From Streptomyces spongiicola (GTDB lineage: Bacteria > Actinomycetota > Actinomycetes > Streptomycetales > Streptomycetaceae): a stretch of 64,000 nucleotides of DNA. The position numbers and the translations under genes were made by a program. Below the pieces are notes generated by a model, which did not search any database, was not told the DNA's origin, and saw only the letters and a program-made list of their open reading frames with translations. The stretch is from contig NZ_CP029254.1 in assembly GCF_003122365.1 (NCBI RefSeq), positions 6,822,001 to 6,886,000 on the forward strand. The letters run 5' to 3'. Positions 47,942 to 58,070 of this stretch are shown piece after piece (position 1 is the first letter of the stretch; each line of letters begins with the position of its first letter).

Positions 47942-50244
47942 AAGGCCCGGCGAACGGCCCGGTGAGTGGCCCCGTGAAAGGCCCGGTGAAAGGCCCGGTG
48001 AGTGGCTCCGTGAACGGCCCGGTGGACGGCTCCGTGACGCGGATCCCCGACTTCTCCGAGGTCGCCCTCGGCCCGGGCACCCCGGCCGCCGGGGTGACCG
48101 AGGAGCAGTGGCGCGCCGCCGTCAAGGAGCACACCGGCAGCAGCGCCGACGACCTGGTCTGGGAGACACCGGAGGGCATCGGCGTCAAGCCGCTCTACAC
48201 CGGCCGCGACCTGGAGGGCCTGGACTTCCTCGGCACCTACCCGGGCGTGGCGCCCTATCTGCGCGGCCCGTACCCCACGATGTACGTCAACCAGCCGTGG
48301 ACGATCCGCCAGTACGCGGGCTTCTCCACCGCCGAGGAGTCCAACGCCTTCTACCGGCGCAACCTCGCCGCCGGCCAGAAGGGCCTCTCGGTCGCCTTCG
48401 ACCTGCCCACCCACCGCGGCTACGACAGCGACCACCCGCGCGTCACCGGCGACGTCGGCATGGCGGGCGTCGCCATCGACTCGATCTACGACATGCGGCG
48501 GCTCTTCGACGGCATCCCGCTGGACCGGATGACGGTGTCGATGACGATGAACGGCGCCGTACTGCCCGTGCTCGCGCTCTACATCGTCGCCGCGGAGGAA
48601 CAGGGCGTACCGCCCGAGAAGCTGGCGGGGACCATCCAGAACGACATCCTCAAGGAGTTCATGGTCCGCAACACCTACATCTACCCGCCGCGCCCCTCGA
48701 TGCGGATCATCTCCGACATCTTCGCGTACACCTCGCAGCGGATGCCGCGCTACAACTCCATCTCCATCTCCGGCTACCACATCCAGGAGGCCGGCGCCAC
48801 GGCAGACCTGGAGCTGGCCTACACCCTCGCCGACGGGGTGGAGTACCTGCGCGCCGGACGGGACGCGGGTCTCGACGTGGACGCCTTCGCGCCGCGCCTG
48901 TCCTTCTTCTGGGCGATCGGCATGAACTTCTTCATGGAGGTCGCCAAGCTGCGCGCGGCGCGGCTGCTGTGGGCCAAGCTGGTCAGGCAGTTCGATCCGC
49001 AGAACGCCAAGTCGCTGTCGCTGCGCACCCATTCGCAGACCTCCGGCTGGTCCCTCACCGCGCAGGACGTCTTCAACAACGTCACCCGCACCTGCGTGGA
49101 GGCCATGGCCGCGACCCAGGGCCACACCCAGTCCCTGCACACCAACGCCCTCGACGAGGCCCTGGCGCTGCCCACCGACTTCTCCGCCCGCATCGCCCGC
49201 AACACCCAGCTGGTGCTCCAGCAGGAGTCCGGCACCTGCCGGGTGATCGACCCCTGGGGCGGCAGCGCGTACGTCGAGAAGCTCACCCACGACCTGGCAC
49301 GCCGTGCCTGGCAGCACATCAGGGAGGTCGAGGCGGCCGGCGGCATGGCACAGGCCATCGACGAGGGGATCCCCAAGCTGCGGGTGGAGGAGGCGGCGGC
49401 GCGCACCCAGGCCCGGATCGACTCCGGGCGGCAGCCCGTCATCGGCGTCAACAAGTACCGCGTCGGGAGCGACGAGGCGATCGACGTCCTCAAGGTCGAC
49501 AACTCCTCCGTGCGCGCCCGGCAGATCGCCAAGCTGCGCCGGCTGCGCGAGGAACGCGACGAGACCGCCTGCCGGGACGCGCTGCGCGCGCTGACCGAGG
49601 CCGCCGGGCGGGACTCCGGTGCCGGACCCGAGAGCAACCTGCTGGCGCTCGCGGTGAACGCGGCCCGGGCGAAGGCGACCGTCGGGGAGATCTCGGACGC
49701 CCTGGAGAAGGTGTACGGACGGCACGCGGGCCAGATCCGTACCATCTCCGGCGTGTACCGCAACGAGGCAGGGGAGTCGCCCTCCGTGGAACGCACCAGG
49801 AGCCTGGTCGACCGCTTCGAGGAGGCGGAAGGCCGCCGTCCGCGCATTCTCGTCGCCAAGATGGGCCAGGACGGCCACGACCGCGGCCAGAAGGTGATCG
49901 CGTCCGCCTTCGCCGACCTGGGCTTCGACGTGGACGTCGGCCCGCTGTTCCAGACCCCGGCCGAGGTGGCCCGGCAGGCGGTGGAGGCGGATGTACACGT
50001 CGTGGGCGTCTCCTCGCTCGCGGCGGGCCATCTCACCCTCGTCCCCGCGCTGCGCGAGCAGCTGGCGGAGGAGGGCCGCGAGGACATCATGATCGTCGTG
50101 GGCGGGGTGATCCCGCCGCAGGACGTGGCCACCCTGCTGGAGATGGGGGCGACGGCGGTCTTCCCGCCCGGCACGGTCATCCCCGACGCCGCCCACGACC
50201 TGGTCGAGCGCCTGGCCGCCGCGCTGGGCCACGACGGGCGGTAG
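47938..50244 (+). CDS. mutB: Methylmalonyl-CoA mutase large (alpha) subunit
   Basis: Adenosylcobalamin-binding catalytic subunit. The cobalamin lower-ligand motif QDGHDRG is present with His647 (numbering from 47938), and the barrel has YPTMYVNQPWTIRQYAGFS, VAFDLPTHRGYDSDHPRV and THSQTSGWSLTAQD. From the first GTG the protein has 768 residues, about 30 more than usual. The extra N terminus is a GPV-type repeat in which residues 1, 9, 13, 17, 21, 25, 29 and 33 are all GTG codons. Family homology begins at the last one (48034, VTRIPDFSEVALG), which gives the usual length. The true start is therefore uncertain. Confidence 0.95.
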   Translation: MKGPANGPVSGPVKGPVKGPVSGSVNGPVDGSVTRIPDFSEVALGPGTPAAGVTEEQWRAAVKEHTGSSADDLVWETPEGIGVKPLYTGRDLEGLDFLGTYPGVAPYLRGPYPTMYVNQPWTIRQYAGFSTAEESNAFYRRNLAAGQKGLSVAFDLPTHRGYDSDHPRVTGDVGMAGVAIDSIYDMRRLFDGIPLDRMTVSMTMNGAVLPVLALYIVAAEEQGVPPEKLAGTIQNDILKEFMVRNTYIYPPRPSMRIISDIFAYTSQRMPRYNSISISGYHIQEAGATADLELAYTLADGVEYLRAGRDAGLDVDAFAPRLSFFWAIGMNFFMEVAKLRAARLLWAKLVRQFDPQNAKSLSLRTHSQTSGWSLTAQDVFNNVTRTCVEAMAATQGHTQSLHTNALDEALALPTDFSARIARNTQLVLQQESGTCRVIDPWGGSAYVEKLTHDLARRAWQHIREVEAAGGMAQAIDEGIPKLRVEEAAARTQARIDSGRQPVIGVNKYRVGSDEAIDVLKVDNSSVRARQIAKLRRLREERDETACRDALRALTEAAGRDSGAGPESNLLALAVNAARAKATVGEISDALEKVYGRHAGQIRTISGVYRNEAGESPSVERTRSLVDRFEEAEGRRPRILVAKMGQDGHDRGQKVIASAFADLGFDVDVGPLFQTPAEVARQAVEADVHVVGVSSLAAGHLTLVPALREQLAEEGREDIMIVVGGVIPPQDVATLLEMGATAVFPPGTVIPDAAHDLVERLAAALGHDGR

Positions 50245-50250
50245 CCGCCG

Positions 50251-51279
50251 ATGGCCAGGGAATTCGACGTCGACGCGTACGCCAAGGGTGTGCTCGACGG
50301 GAAGCGGGCGGCCGTCGCCCGCGCCATCACGCTCGTCGAGTCCAGCCGGCCCGACCACCGCGCCGCGGCCCAGCGGCTGCTGACCGAACTGCTGCCGCAC
50401 AGCGGCGGCGCACGGCGGATCGGGGTCAGCGGAGTGCCGGGGGTGGGCAAGTCCACCTTCATCGACGCCTTCGGCACGATGCTGACCGGGCTGGGGCACC
50501 GGGTGGCGGTGCTGGCCGTCGACCCGTCGTCCACCCGCACCGGCGGCTCCATCCTCGGCGACAAGACGAGGATGGAGCGGCTTTCCGTCGACCCCGCGGC
50601 CTTCGTGCGGCCGTCGCCCTCGGCCGGCACCCTGGGCGGGGTGGCCAAGGCGACCCGCGAGTCCATGGTGGTGATGGAGGCGGCCGGATACGACGTGGTC
50701 CTGGTGGAGACGGTCGGCGTCGGCCAGTCGGAGACGGCGGTCGCCGGGATGGTCGACTCCTTTCTGCTGCTCACCCTCGCCCGGACCGGCGACCAGCTCC
50801 AGGGCATCAAGAAGGGCGTGCTGGAACTGGCGGACGTCCTCGCGGTCAACAAGGCCGACGGCCCGCACGAGCGCGACGCCCGGGCCGCGGCGCGGGAACT
50901 GGCGGGCGCGCTGCGGCTGATGCGTCCCCACGGTCTCAGCGCCGCCGGACCCGGGGACACCCCGTCGGCCGACGCCGCCTGGACCCCGCCCGTGCTGAGC
51001 TGCAGCGCCCGGGAGTCCCGTGGGCTCGACACCGTCTGGGACCGGCTGGAGCAGCACCGCGCGCTGCTCGACGCGGACGGCCGTCTGATCGCCAAGCGCC
51101 GTGAGCAGCAGGTCGACTGGGCCTGGACGATGGTGCGGGACGAACTCCTCGGCCGCCTCCACTCCCATCCGGGGGTCCGGGCCCTCGGCCCCGCACTGGA
51201 ACAGCGGGTACGCGACGGCGAACTGACGGCGACCCTCGCGGCGGAGCGCATCCTGGAGGCGTTCGCGGGGGAGGGGTGA
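50251..51279 (+). CDS. meaB: Methylmalonyl-CoA mutase-associated GTPase chaperone
   Basis: G3E-family GTPase of 342 residues that loads and protects the cobalamin of MutAB. Walker A is GVPGVGKST (about residue 63), the following switch segments include VDPSSTRTGGSILGDKTRM and VETVGVGQSE, and the base-recognition motif is NKAD. It starts six bases after the mutB stop, so the three genes form one operon. Confidence 0.95.
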   Translation: MAREFDVDAYAKGVLDGKRAAVARAITLVESSRPDHRAAAQRLLTELLPHSGGARRIGVSGVPGVGKSTFIDAFGTMLTGLGHRVAVLAVDPSSTRTGGSILGDKTRMERLSVDPAAFVRPSPSAGTLGGVAKATRESMVVMEAAGYDVVLVETVGVGQSETAVAGMVDSFLLLTLARTGDQLQGIKKGVLELADVLAVNKADGPHERDARAAARELAGALRLMRPHGLSAAGPGDTPSADAAWTPPVLSCSARESRGLDTVWDRLEQHRALLDADGRLIAKRREQQVDWAWTMVRDELLGRLHSHPGVRALGPALEQRVRDGELTATLAAERILEAFAGEG

Positions 51280-51823
51280 ACGGGGTGAACGGGGTGACGC
51301 GCCGGGGCCTGGGCGCCGTGGTGCCGTGGCGAGGGCGTGAAGGCGCGGGGGCGACCGGTGCACGCGGGCCGGGGCTTGCGGGGCGTGCGGTGTGACCGGA
51401 GCGCGCGGGGCGTGCGGGTGTGCGGGTGTGCGGGTGTGCGGGGCGTGCTCGCCCGGGCCACCGGGTACGGCATCGTGCCGGTGCGGGGCTTGCGGGGCTT
51501 GCGGGGCTTGCGGGGCTTGCGGGGCGACCGGAGCGCGCGGGGTGTGCGGGGCCTGTGGTGCGACCGGAGCGCGCCGGGTGTGCGGGGCCTGTGGTGCGAC
51601 CGGCAGGCGTCGGGCGATCGGGACGCGTGTGACGACCGGCGCGTGCAGGGTCACCGGTGTGCACGGGGCCCACAGGGTGGTCGGTGCACATGGGGTGTGC
51701 GGGGCCTGTGGTGCGACTGGAGCGCGCGGGGTGATCGTGTACGCGGAACCTGCGGCGCGTCAGTGGATGCCCTGCCGCCGGTCCGGCCGCGAGCACGCCC
51801 CGCCCCTGGGTGGCTGAACTCCG
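51280..51823. repeat. Intergenic tandem repeats after the mut operon
   Basis: About 540 bases. GGGGCTTGC repeats about five times (51486-51525). Larger GTGCGGGGCCTGTGGTGCGA-type units recur at about 51545, 51580 and 51697. GTGCGGGTGTGCGG repeats at 51413-51440. No gene is supported. Confidence 0.7.
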
Positions 51824-53134
51824 TCAGCGTGCCAGCGCGAGCATCACCAGCCGGCGCCACTTCAGCCGGGGCCGGGCGTGCGGGACTCCGGGCCGGTGGC
51901 GGGGCACTCGCACGCGCAGGGCGCCGGGCCTGACGGTGCAGCGGACCGGGACGGGCATCGTCACGGCCTCCCCGTCCACGCCGACCCGTACCTCCGGTGC
52001 GTCGGCGTCGACGACGACCTCGCGGGCGGTGAGCGCCGTGAAACCGGGCGAGCGTTCGCCGCGCAGCAGCCCGGCGGCCTGGGCGGCGCTGTCCACGGTG
52101 ACGCCGAGGACGCCCAGGACGCCGCGGTCCAGGCGGTCCCGGCGGGCGACCGAGGCCCGGTCCCCGGCGCGGTAGGGGTTGTTGCTCACCAGGACCGCCT
52201 GAGGGGAGGACAGCGTCGTCCCCGCAGCCCGCACCGTGAGCCGCGGTCCCGCGCGGTGCGTCAGCACGTCGGGGAACAGGTCCAGCGTGGTGCCGACCTT
52301 GTCCTCGCGGTATGCGTCGCTCTGTACGACCAGCGCATAGGCCCCGAAGGACGCGTTGTTGACGAAGACCCGGCCCCCGACGGTACCGAGGTCGACGGTG
52401 AGTTCGACCCCGTCGGTCAGGGCGTGCAGCGCCTTCGACGGGTCGTCGCGGTCGAGTCCCAGATCCAGGGCGAAATGGTTCCGCGTGCCCGCGGGTACCA
52501 CCATGAACGGCACGCCCGCCTCCGCCGCGACCCCCGCTACCAGGGCCTGGGTACCGTCACCGCCGGCCACCCCCAGCAGGTCGGCGCCGCCCGCGACGGC
52601 CTCCCGTGCCACCGCCGCGACATCGCTCGGGTGGTCCGGGTCCAGCAGGAACACCTCGGCTCCCGCGCGTTCGGCCCGCTCCCTCAGCCCAAAACCCGCC
52701 ACCTTCCCGCCGCCCGAGCGCGGGTTCATGATCAGGAACGGCCGGGTGGGACGCCGTGTCGCCACCGCGGGCCGGGCCTGGTGCCGGGCGTCCAGGGCGA
52801 GCGCCTCCCACCCGGCCGAGGCGGCCACCGCCCCGAGGACGAGGCACAGCACCATGACCCACAGCACCCCCGAACGGACCTGGAGCCAGATGACGGTCAG
52901 CGGGGCGGCCGACGCCAGCAGAACCGCCAGCACCCGTACGGCTCCCCGCCGGGTCAGCGCCCACCACAGAGCGGCCGCCGTCACCGCCGTCCCGGCGAGT
53001 ACCAGCAGCACCATCGCGATACCGCCGAGCCCGGAGGCCACCAGCAGCACCACGACGGCGGCCGCCGCGAGGACCGCCAGCCGCGCGCTCCACCGCTGGG
53101 CCCGCACCGCCCGCGTCCTGCCGTCGTCGTCCAT
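51824..53134 (-). CDS. Diacylglycerol/lipid kinase family protein, membrane-bound
   Basis: Protein of 436 residues. About four hydrophobic segments occupy residues 15-105. A DAGK catalytic domain follows from FLIMNPRSGGGKVAGFGL (about 135), with the nucleotide motif GVAGGDGTQAL (GGDGT), VPAGTRNHFALDLGLDRDDP and NNASFGAYA. It probably phosphorylates diacylglycerol or a related lipid. The ATG at 53134 has GGAGGTGGC upstream; the longest frame adds 11 residues. Divergent from the MalT-like regulator. Confidence 0.92.
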   Translation of the reverse strand: MDDDGRTRAVRAQRWSARLAVLAAAAVVVLLVASGLGGIAMVLLVLAGTAVTAAALWWALTRRGAVRVLAVLLASAAPLTVIWLQVRSGVLWVMVLCLVLGAVAASAGWEALALDARHQARPAVATRRPTRPFLIMNPRSGGGKVAGFGLRERAERAGAEVFLLDPDHPSDVAAVAREAVAGGADLLGVAGGDGTQALVAGVAAEAGVPFMVVPAGTRNHFALDLGLDRDDPSKALHALTDGVELTVDLGTVGGRVFVNNASFGAYALVVQSDAYREDKVGTTLDLFPDVLTHRAGPRLTVRAAGTTLSSPQAVLVSNNPYRAGDRASVARRDRLDRGVLGVLGVTVDSAAQAAGLLRGERSPGFTALTAREVVVDADAPEVRVGVDGEAVTMPVPVRCTVRPGALRVRVPRHRPGVPHARPRLKWRRLVMLALAR

Positions 53135-53634
53135 GCCACCTCCGGTCGGTGTCCCTTCCCGGCCCACCGGGCCCCTCCTCTTCCCCCGGTCGCTCCTCGT
53201 CCGGCGAGGTTCTCTCGTTCAGCCGTCCTCTCCGTGTCTCATCCGGTAGCGCATGCTCCGGCCGGCACCTCCGCCTCCTTCCCGTTCTCTCCGCCTCTCT
53301 CCGGTTTCTTCAGGGTCCCCCGGTTCGTCGGGTCCCCGGTCCCCCACGGCCCCTCAGGGATGTCCCCTGCCGTCCACTCCTACCGTCATTGCACAACCGC
53401 ACGGAGGGTGCCGCCTCTCCTGCCGCCCCCGCGCAGTGCCTTCCGCGGCCGCCTTTCCCCGCGCAGTGCCTTCCCCCGCGCAGTGCCTTCCGCGGCACGG
53501 GGATGCGGGGCGCGGGGGCGTGGGGGTGCCCGGCGGGGCCCCGGGGCCGTGGCCGTCTGCCGCGGCCGTTGGCGATCATGAATGGGCGCTGGGATCATGA
53601 AGGCCGACGAACGGACGGCACGGCGGTGGAACCC
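53135..53634. other. Divergent intergenic region
   Basis: About 500 bases between the lipid kinase and LuxR/MalT-like starts. CGCGCAGTGCCTTCC occurs three times (about 53431-53490). Short CTCCGCCTC runs lie at 53265-53300. Promoters for both genes should be here but were not resolved. Confidence 0.4.
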
Positions 53635-56457
53635 ATGGCCGAGGACGCCCAGCTGCACCCCAGCGGCGACCCGCTGCTGGCCGCGAAGTTCGCGGTACCC
53701 GCCGTACCGCCTGCCTTCGTGGCCCGGCAGCGCCTGCTGGACCGGCTCACCGAGGGAGCCCGTGGCCCCCTCACGGTGATCACGGGGCCCGCGGGCGCGG
53801 GCAAGACCACCCTCGCCGCGTCCTGGCATGCGGCGGACCTGGCGCCCGGTCCGGTGGTCTGGCTCACGGTGGAGAGCGACGACAACGCGCCGGGTGTGTT
53901 CTGGGCCTATGTGCTCGGCGCCTTCCGCTACCACCGGGTGCCCCTCCCCGACGGGGTCGGCAGCCCGGCGAGCGCCGACAACGTCGACCACTCGCTGATC
54001 GTGCGGCTGGCCGGCGCCCTCGCACAGCTGCCCGAGCCGGTGGTGCTGGTCCTCGACGGGCTGGAACACGCCGGCGTCCACGGCATCGCCGCCGAGCTGG
54101 ACTTCGTCCTCGCTCACGCCGGGCCGTCCCTGCGGCTGGTCCTCCTCGGGCGGGTCGACCCCGCGCTGCCCCTGCACCGCTACCGGGCCGAGGCCCGGGT
54201 CTGCGAGATCCGCGGGTCGGAACTGGCGTTCACGCCGCGCGAGACGGCGCAGCTGCTGCGCTGCCACGGGCTCACGCCCTCCCAGGAGAGCGTCGGTGTC
54301 CTCACCGAACGAACCCAGGGCTGGGCCGCCGGTCTCCGGCTGTGCGCCCTCGCGATGCAGCGGGCCGAGGACGCCGAGCACTTCGCCCAGTCCTTCGCAG
54401 CCTCGCAGAACGCCGTATCCGACTACCTCACGGCCGAGGTCCTGGCGGCCCAGCCGACGGCGACACAGGACCTGCTCGTCCGCACCAGCATCCTCACCCA
54501 CGTCCACCCGGGGCTCGCCGACGCCCTCACCGGACGCGACGACGGCGAGCGCATCCTCGGCAGGCTCGTCCGCGACAACGCCTTCGTCGAGCCGATCGGC
54601 GACACCTCCTGGTACCGCTGCCACCCGCTGTTCGCCGAGGTGCTCCGCGCCCATCTGCGCAGCCGGGGCCCGGCGCTCGCCGGGCCGCTGCACCGCGAGG
54701 CCGCGCGCTGGCTCGAATCGCACGACAGGCTGACCGAAGCGATAGAGCACGCGGCCGCGGCGGACGACTGGCCGTACGCCGCCGGTCTGCTCGTCGACCG
54801 GCTCGCCGCGGGACGCCTCCTCACCGGTCCGGAAAGCCATCGTCTCGAACGGTTGTTCAGTTCGATGCCGGACGGACTGCCCGGTACCGCGCCCGCCCTC
54901 GCCGCGGCCGCCTGCGCCCTGGCCCGCGGGGACGAGGCCGCCGGCCGCAAGCACCTCGCGGGCGCTCGTCCGAGCGGCGGCGCAGCCCCCGAGATCCTGC
55001 TCACCCGGGCGCTGCTGGCGCTCCTCACCGGGGCTGACACCGGGACGGGCACCACCGTCCCCCCGAAGTCCGTCCCCCAGAAGACCGCCCCCCCGAAGAC
55101 CGTCCCCGCGGAGACCGTCCCCGCGGAGGACGGCGACGGCGGGGAGCCCACCGTGGCGGACCGTGCCCCGGACCGCGGGGAACCCGACGCGGACCGCGCG
55201 GAACCCGACCCGGACCGCGAGGTACGGATACTGATGGGACGGGTCGACCGAGCGCTGCTCGCCCGGCATCCCGAGATCGAGGCGCTCCGCCGCTACGGCC
55301 GGGGCCGGGCCCTCCTCGCCGCGGGACACGGCTCCGAGGCACGGGAGGCGTTCGCCGCAGCCCTGGCCTCTGCGACGGACGAGCAGACCTGGACGGTCCG
55401 CTACCACTGCCTCGGTGCGCTGGCTCTGGCCGAGGCCGCCGGCGGACTGCTGCGGGAAGCCGAAGCACACGCCCGGGACGGGCTGACGGCCGCCGAGGAG
55501 CACGGCATACCCCTCGACCGCCGCACGGCACGCTGCCACCTCGCCCTCGCCGCGGTCGCCGCCGACCGCGGCGACCCCACGGCCGCCGGCCGGTACCTCG
55601 ACGCGGCCCGCGCCCACGCTCCGGCCCACGACGTACCGGCAGCGGCCGAGGCCGCGGTGCTCCGCTGCCGTCTCGAACTCGCCCACGGACGAACTGCGGC
55701 GGCCCTGTCGGCGCTCGACGACGCCCCCGTCTCGGCCGACGGCCCGGCCCGCGCAGGGGGAGAGGCGGCCGCCCGTATCGCCGTGGCCCGCAGCTCGGTC
55801 CATCTGGCCCGCGGCGACCCGGCAGCCGCGCTCGCCGCACTCGGCGAGGCGCCCGTGGGCAGCCCGGCGCTCACCGTCGCCGCGGCCGCCGCCCGTCTCG
55901 CCGACGGAGACGGCGGACAGGCGGGCCGGCTGCTCGCCGGGCTACCCGACGGCGAGCGGGTCCCTCCTGCCGTCCGGGTACGCGCGCAGCTTCTCGAAGC
56001 GGAGTCGGCGGTGGCCGGCGGGGACACCGCGAGGGCGGTGCCGCTCGTCGCCGCCGCGGTGCGCACCGCGCGGCCGCACGGACTGCGCGCCCCGTTCACC
56101 GAGGCCGGCCCGTGGCTGCGGCATCTGCTCGCCCGCGCGCCCGGACTCGCCGACGCCGGGGCCTGGTTGACGGGACGGTCGGCGGGCGCGGGGAAGCGGC
56201 CCGGTCGAGGTGCCGGAACCCGCTCCGGCCCGGACGGCCCGGCACACGGGGTCCCCCTGCTCGTCGAGCAGCTCAGCCCCCGCGAGCGCGACGTCCTGCG
56301 GTGCGCCGCGCAGACGATGTCGACGGACGAGATCGCCGCCGAGCTGTTCCTGTCCGTCAACACCGTCAAGACGCACCTGAAGAGCGTCTACCGCAAGCTG
56401 GCGGTCTCCCGCCGCAGCGAGGCGGTACGCCGCGCCCGGGACATCGGTCTCCTCTGA
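53635..56457 (+). CDS. MalT-like LuxR-family regulator (LAL)
   Basis: Large ATP-dependent regulator of 940 residues. The N-terminal AAA/STAND ATPase has Walker A GPAGAGKTT (about residue 52) and VVLVLDGLEH as Walker B. A middle helical-repeat region is interrupted by a PPKTVPAETVP-type repeat linker (about 475-520). The C-terminal LuxR helix-turn-helix (about 875-940) reads LSPRERDVLRCAAQTMSTDE and LFLSVNTVKTHLKSVYRKLA. The ATG at 53635 starts just before homology (QLHPSGDPLLAAKFAVPAVP); GTG at 53626 is an alternative. Target and inducer are unknown. Confidence 0.92.
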   Translation: MAEDAQLHPSGDPLLAAKFAVPAVPPAFVARQRLLDRLTEGARGPLTVITGPAGAGKTTLAASWHAADLAPGPVVWLTVESDDNAPGVFWAYVLGAFRYHRVPLPDGVGSPASADNVDHSLIVRLAGALAQLPEPVVLVLDGLEHAGVHGIAAELDFVLAHAGPSLRLVLLGRVDPALPLHRYRAEARVCEIRGSELAFTPRETAQLLRCHGLTPSQESVGVLTERTQGWAAGLRLCALAMQRAEDAEHFAQSFAASQNAVSDYLTAEVLAAQPTATQDLLVRTSILTHVHPGLADALTGRDDGERILGRLVRDNAFVEPIGDTSWYRCHPLFAEVLRAHLRSRGPALAGPLHREAARWLESHDRLTEAIEHAAAADDWPYAAGLLVDRLAAGRLLTGPESHRLERLFSSMPDGLPGTAPALAAAACALARGDEAAGRKHLAGARPSGGAAPEILLTRALLALLTGADTGTGTTVPPKSVPQKTAPPKTVPAETVPAEDGDGGEPTVADRAPDRGEPDADRAEPDPDREVRILMGRVDRALLARHPEIEALRRYGRGRALLAAGHGSEAREAFAAALASATDEQTWTVRYHCLGALALAEAAGGLLREAEAHARDGLTAAEEHGIPLDRRTARCHLALAAVAADRGDPTAAGRYLDAARAHAPAHDVPAAAEAAVLRCRLELAHGRTAAALSALDDAPVSADGPARAGGEAAARIAVARSSVHLARGDPAAALAALGEAPVGSPALTVAAAAARLADGDGGQAGRLLAGLPDGERVPPAVRVRAQLLEAESAVAGGDTARAVPLVAAAVRTARPHGLRAPFTEAGPWLRHLLARAPGLADAGAWLTGRSAGAGKRPGRGAGTRSGPDGPAHGVPLLVEQLSPRERDVLRCAAQTMSTDEIAAELFLSVNTVKTHLKSVYRKLAVSRRSEAVRRARDIGLL

Positions 56458-56815
56458 TCGGCGGCGGACCCCGCTCGGCCCGGTGGTTCCGGATGGGCTC
56501 GGCCCGGTGGTTCCGGACCTGCTCTGGCCGGTGGTCCTGGACCTGCTCTGGCCGGTGGTTCCGGACCGGTTCGGCTCGGTGGTCCCGGATGGGCTCGGCC
56601 CGTCCGACCGCTGCCGTCGCCGTGGCTGCCCGGCACATGCCCGTCTCCGGGGGCGGGGGGCCGCACCGGGCCGGTCCGCGACGGCCGCGGTGCGCTTGCC
56701 CGCCGGGATCGGCGCCGCCCGCCGGGCGCCGGGTCACCTCGTGCGGGTGATGCGGGGCCGCCGCGCGCGACGCCACCATGCAGCAAGAGCCCTCAGCGCA
56801 CGGGGAAGTGCTCGC
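56458..56815. repeat. 30-bp-type tandem repeats downstream of the MalT-like gene
   Basis: Positions 56480-56600 are imperfect units built on GGCCGGTGGTTCCGGACCTG, about four copies. The rest of the gap to the small gene at 56816 holds no gene. Confidence 0.75.
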
Positions 56816-57013
56816 ATGCGATACGAGTTCCGCGTCTCCGGTCATCTGTCACCGCCCGTCGCCGGTGCCTTTCCCGAACTCGACGAAGTGACGGTGCCGG
56901 AGGAGACCGTCCTGTACGGGCCCGTCACGGACGAGGCACATCTGTACGGACTGCTCGTACGCTTCCAGGACCTCGGCCTCCGCGTGGTGGAGCTGCGCCG
57001 GCTGCCCGACTGA
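56816..57013 (+). CDS. Small conserved-looking protein, 65 residues
   Basis: The protein starts MRYEFRVSGHLSPPVAGAFP, has TVLYGPVTDEAHLYGLL and ends GLRVVELRRLPD. The alternation suggests a small alpha/beta fold. I recall similar short proteins in Streptomyces genomes, without function. The ATG at 56816 has GGGGAAG about eight bases upstream; longer in-frame extensions run into the DNA repeats and lack homology. Confidence 0.75.
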   Translation: MRYEFRVSGHLSPPVAGAFPELDEVTVPEETVLYGPVTDEAHLYGLLVRFQDLGLRVVELRRLPD

Positions 57014-57647
57014 GCGGGTTGCCCGACCGCGCCGCCGGCGCCGATGCGCCGCCGGCACCGCCGCCCCACCGGCACCGCCGCCCCACCGGCACCGATGCGC
57101 CGCCGCACGGCCTCGGGGCCCGCAGATGAGCTGGAGCCCGCGCCGTACGGCGGAGCCGGTGTCCGCCGTACGGACGGCGAGCGCCCGCTGCCGGGGACGG
57201 GCCGCTCGGGGACGTGGGCTCGTTCCGGGACCGGGCCGAGCCGTGCGGGGAACCGCTGTCCGACCGTGCGAGGCTCCTGCCGGGAGCGTCTGCCGCTCTC
57301 TCCTCACCGCTCACCCGCTCGGCGGCGTACGGGCAAGTCGGCGGCGTACGGGCGGGCCCGCGGCGTACGGGCCGGCCGGGTGTGTACGGGCCGGCGGGAA
57401 AGGCCGGCAGTCGGCTTCCCTACCGTGGCGGGCCGCCCGGGTGAGTGCGGGCCGGCGGCCAGGGGGAGGACACGGCGGGCCCGCGCCGGGGTCCGGCGGG
57501 GTCGCCACGGCGATGAACCCGGCCGCCCCCGGCTGCTCCGACCGCCGCTTGATTCACCCGTGCGGGGTGAGGGAACCGCCCGCCCGCCGTCCCACACTGA
57601 CGGCGAGCGGACATCCGAGGTCCGACGGGAACGGCAGGAGGACGGAG
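57014..57647. other. Gene-free region with repeats
   Basis: About 630 bases. It holds CCGCCGCCCCACCGGCAC repeats (57056-57095) and GGCGTACGGGC-type repeats (57325-57400). No gene is supported; the promoter for the next two genes should lie near the right end. Confidence 0.5.
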
Positions 57648-58055
57648 ATGGACGACGCGGTCGACCTCGCTTACGACTATCCGGTTCTGGGCGCGTTCTG
57701 GACCGTGATGTGGATCTTCCTGTGGGTCGTGTGGCTGGTGCTGCTCTTCCGTGTCTTCGTGGACATCTTCCGCGACCACGAGATGAACGGCTGGGCCAAG
57801 GCGGCCTGGATCGTCTTCATGCTGCTGATTCCCTTCCTCGGCGTGCTGATCTACGTGATCGTCCGCGGCAAGGACATGGGCAGGCGCGAGATCCAGCATG
57901 CGCAGGAGCAGCAGGAAGCCTTCAACGCGTACATCCGGCAGACCGCCAAGGGCGCCGGTACGGGGGACGAGCTTGCCCGGCTCTCCGAACTGAGGTCCAA
58001 GGGGGACCTGAGCGAGGAGGAGTTCCAGCGAGCCAAGGACAAGCTCCTGAGTTGA
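57648..58055 (+). CDS. SHOCT-domain membrane protein with PLDc_N-like region
   Basis: Protein of 135 residues. Two membrane segments (FWTVMWIFLWVVWLVLLFRV and WIVFMLLIPFLGVLIYVIV) form the PLDc_N-like part, followed by a charged helix and a C-terminal SHOCT motif (LARLSELRSKGDLSEEEFQR). SHOCT proteins are short membrane proteins of uncertain, perhaps oligomerisation, function. The ATG follows AGGAGGACGGAG. The next membrane-protein gene starts 15 bases later, likely one transcript. Confidence 0.9.
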   Translation: MDDAVDLAYDYPVLGAFWTVMWIFLWVVWLVLLFRVFVDIFRDHEMNGWAKAAWIVFMLLIPFLGVLIYVIVRGKDMGRREIQHAQEQQEAFNAYIRQTAKGAGTGDELARLSELRSKGDLSEEEFQRAKDKLLS

Positions 58056-58070
58056 GGACGAGGGGACATC

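Noticed and set aside
47869..51654. 1,261-codon minus-strand frame opposite mutB/meaB
   Set aside because: Antisense shadow of conserved metabolic genes.
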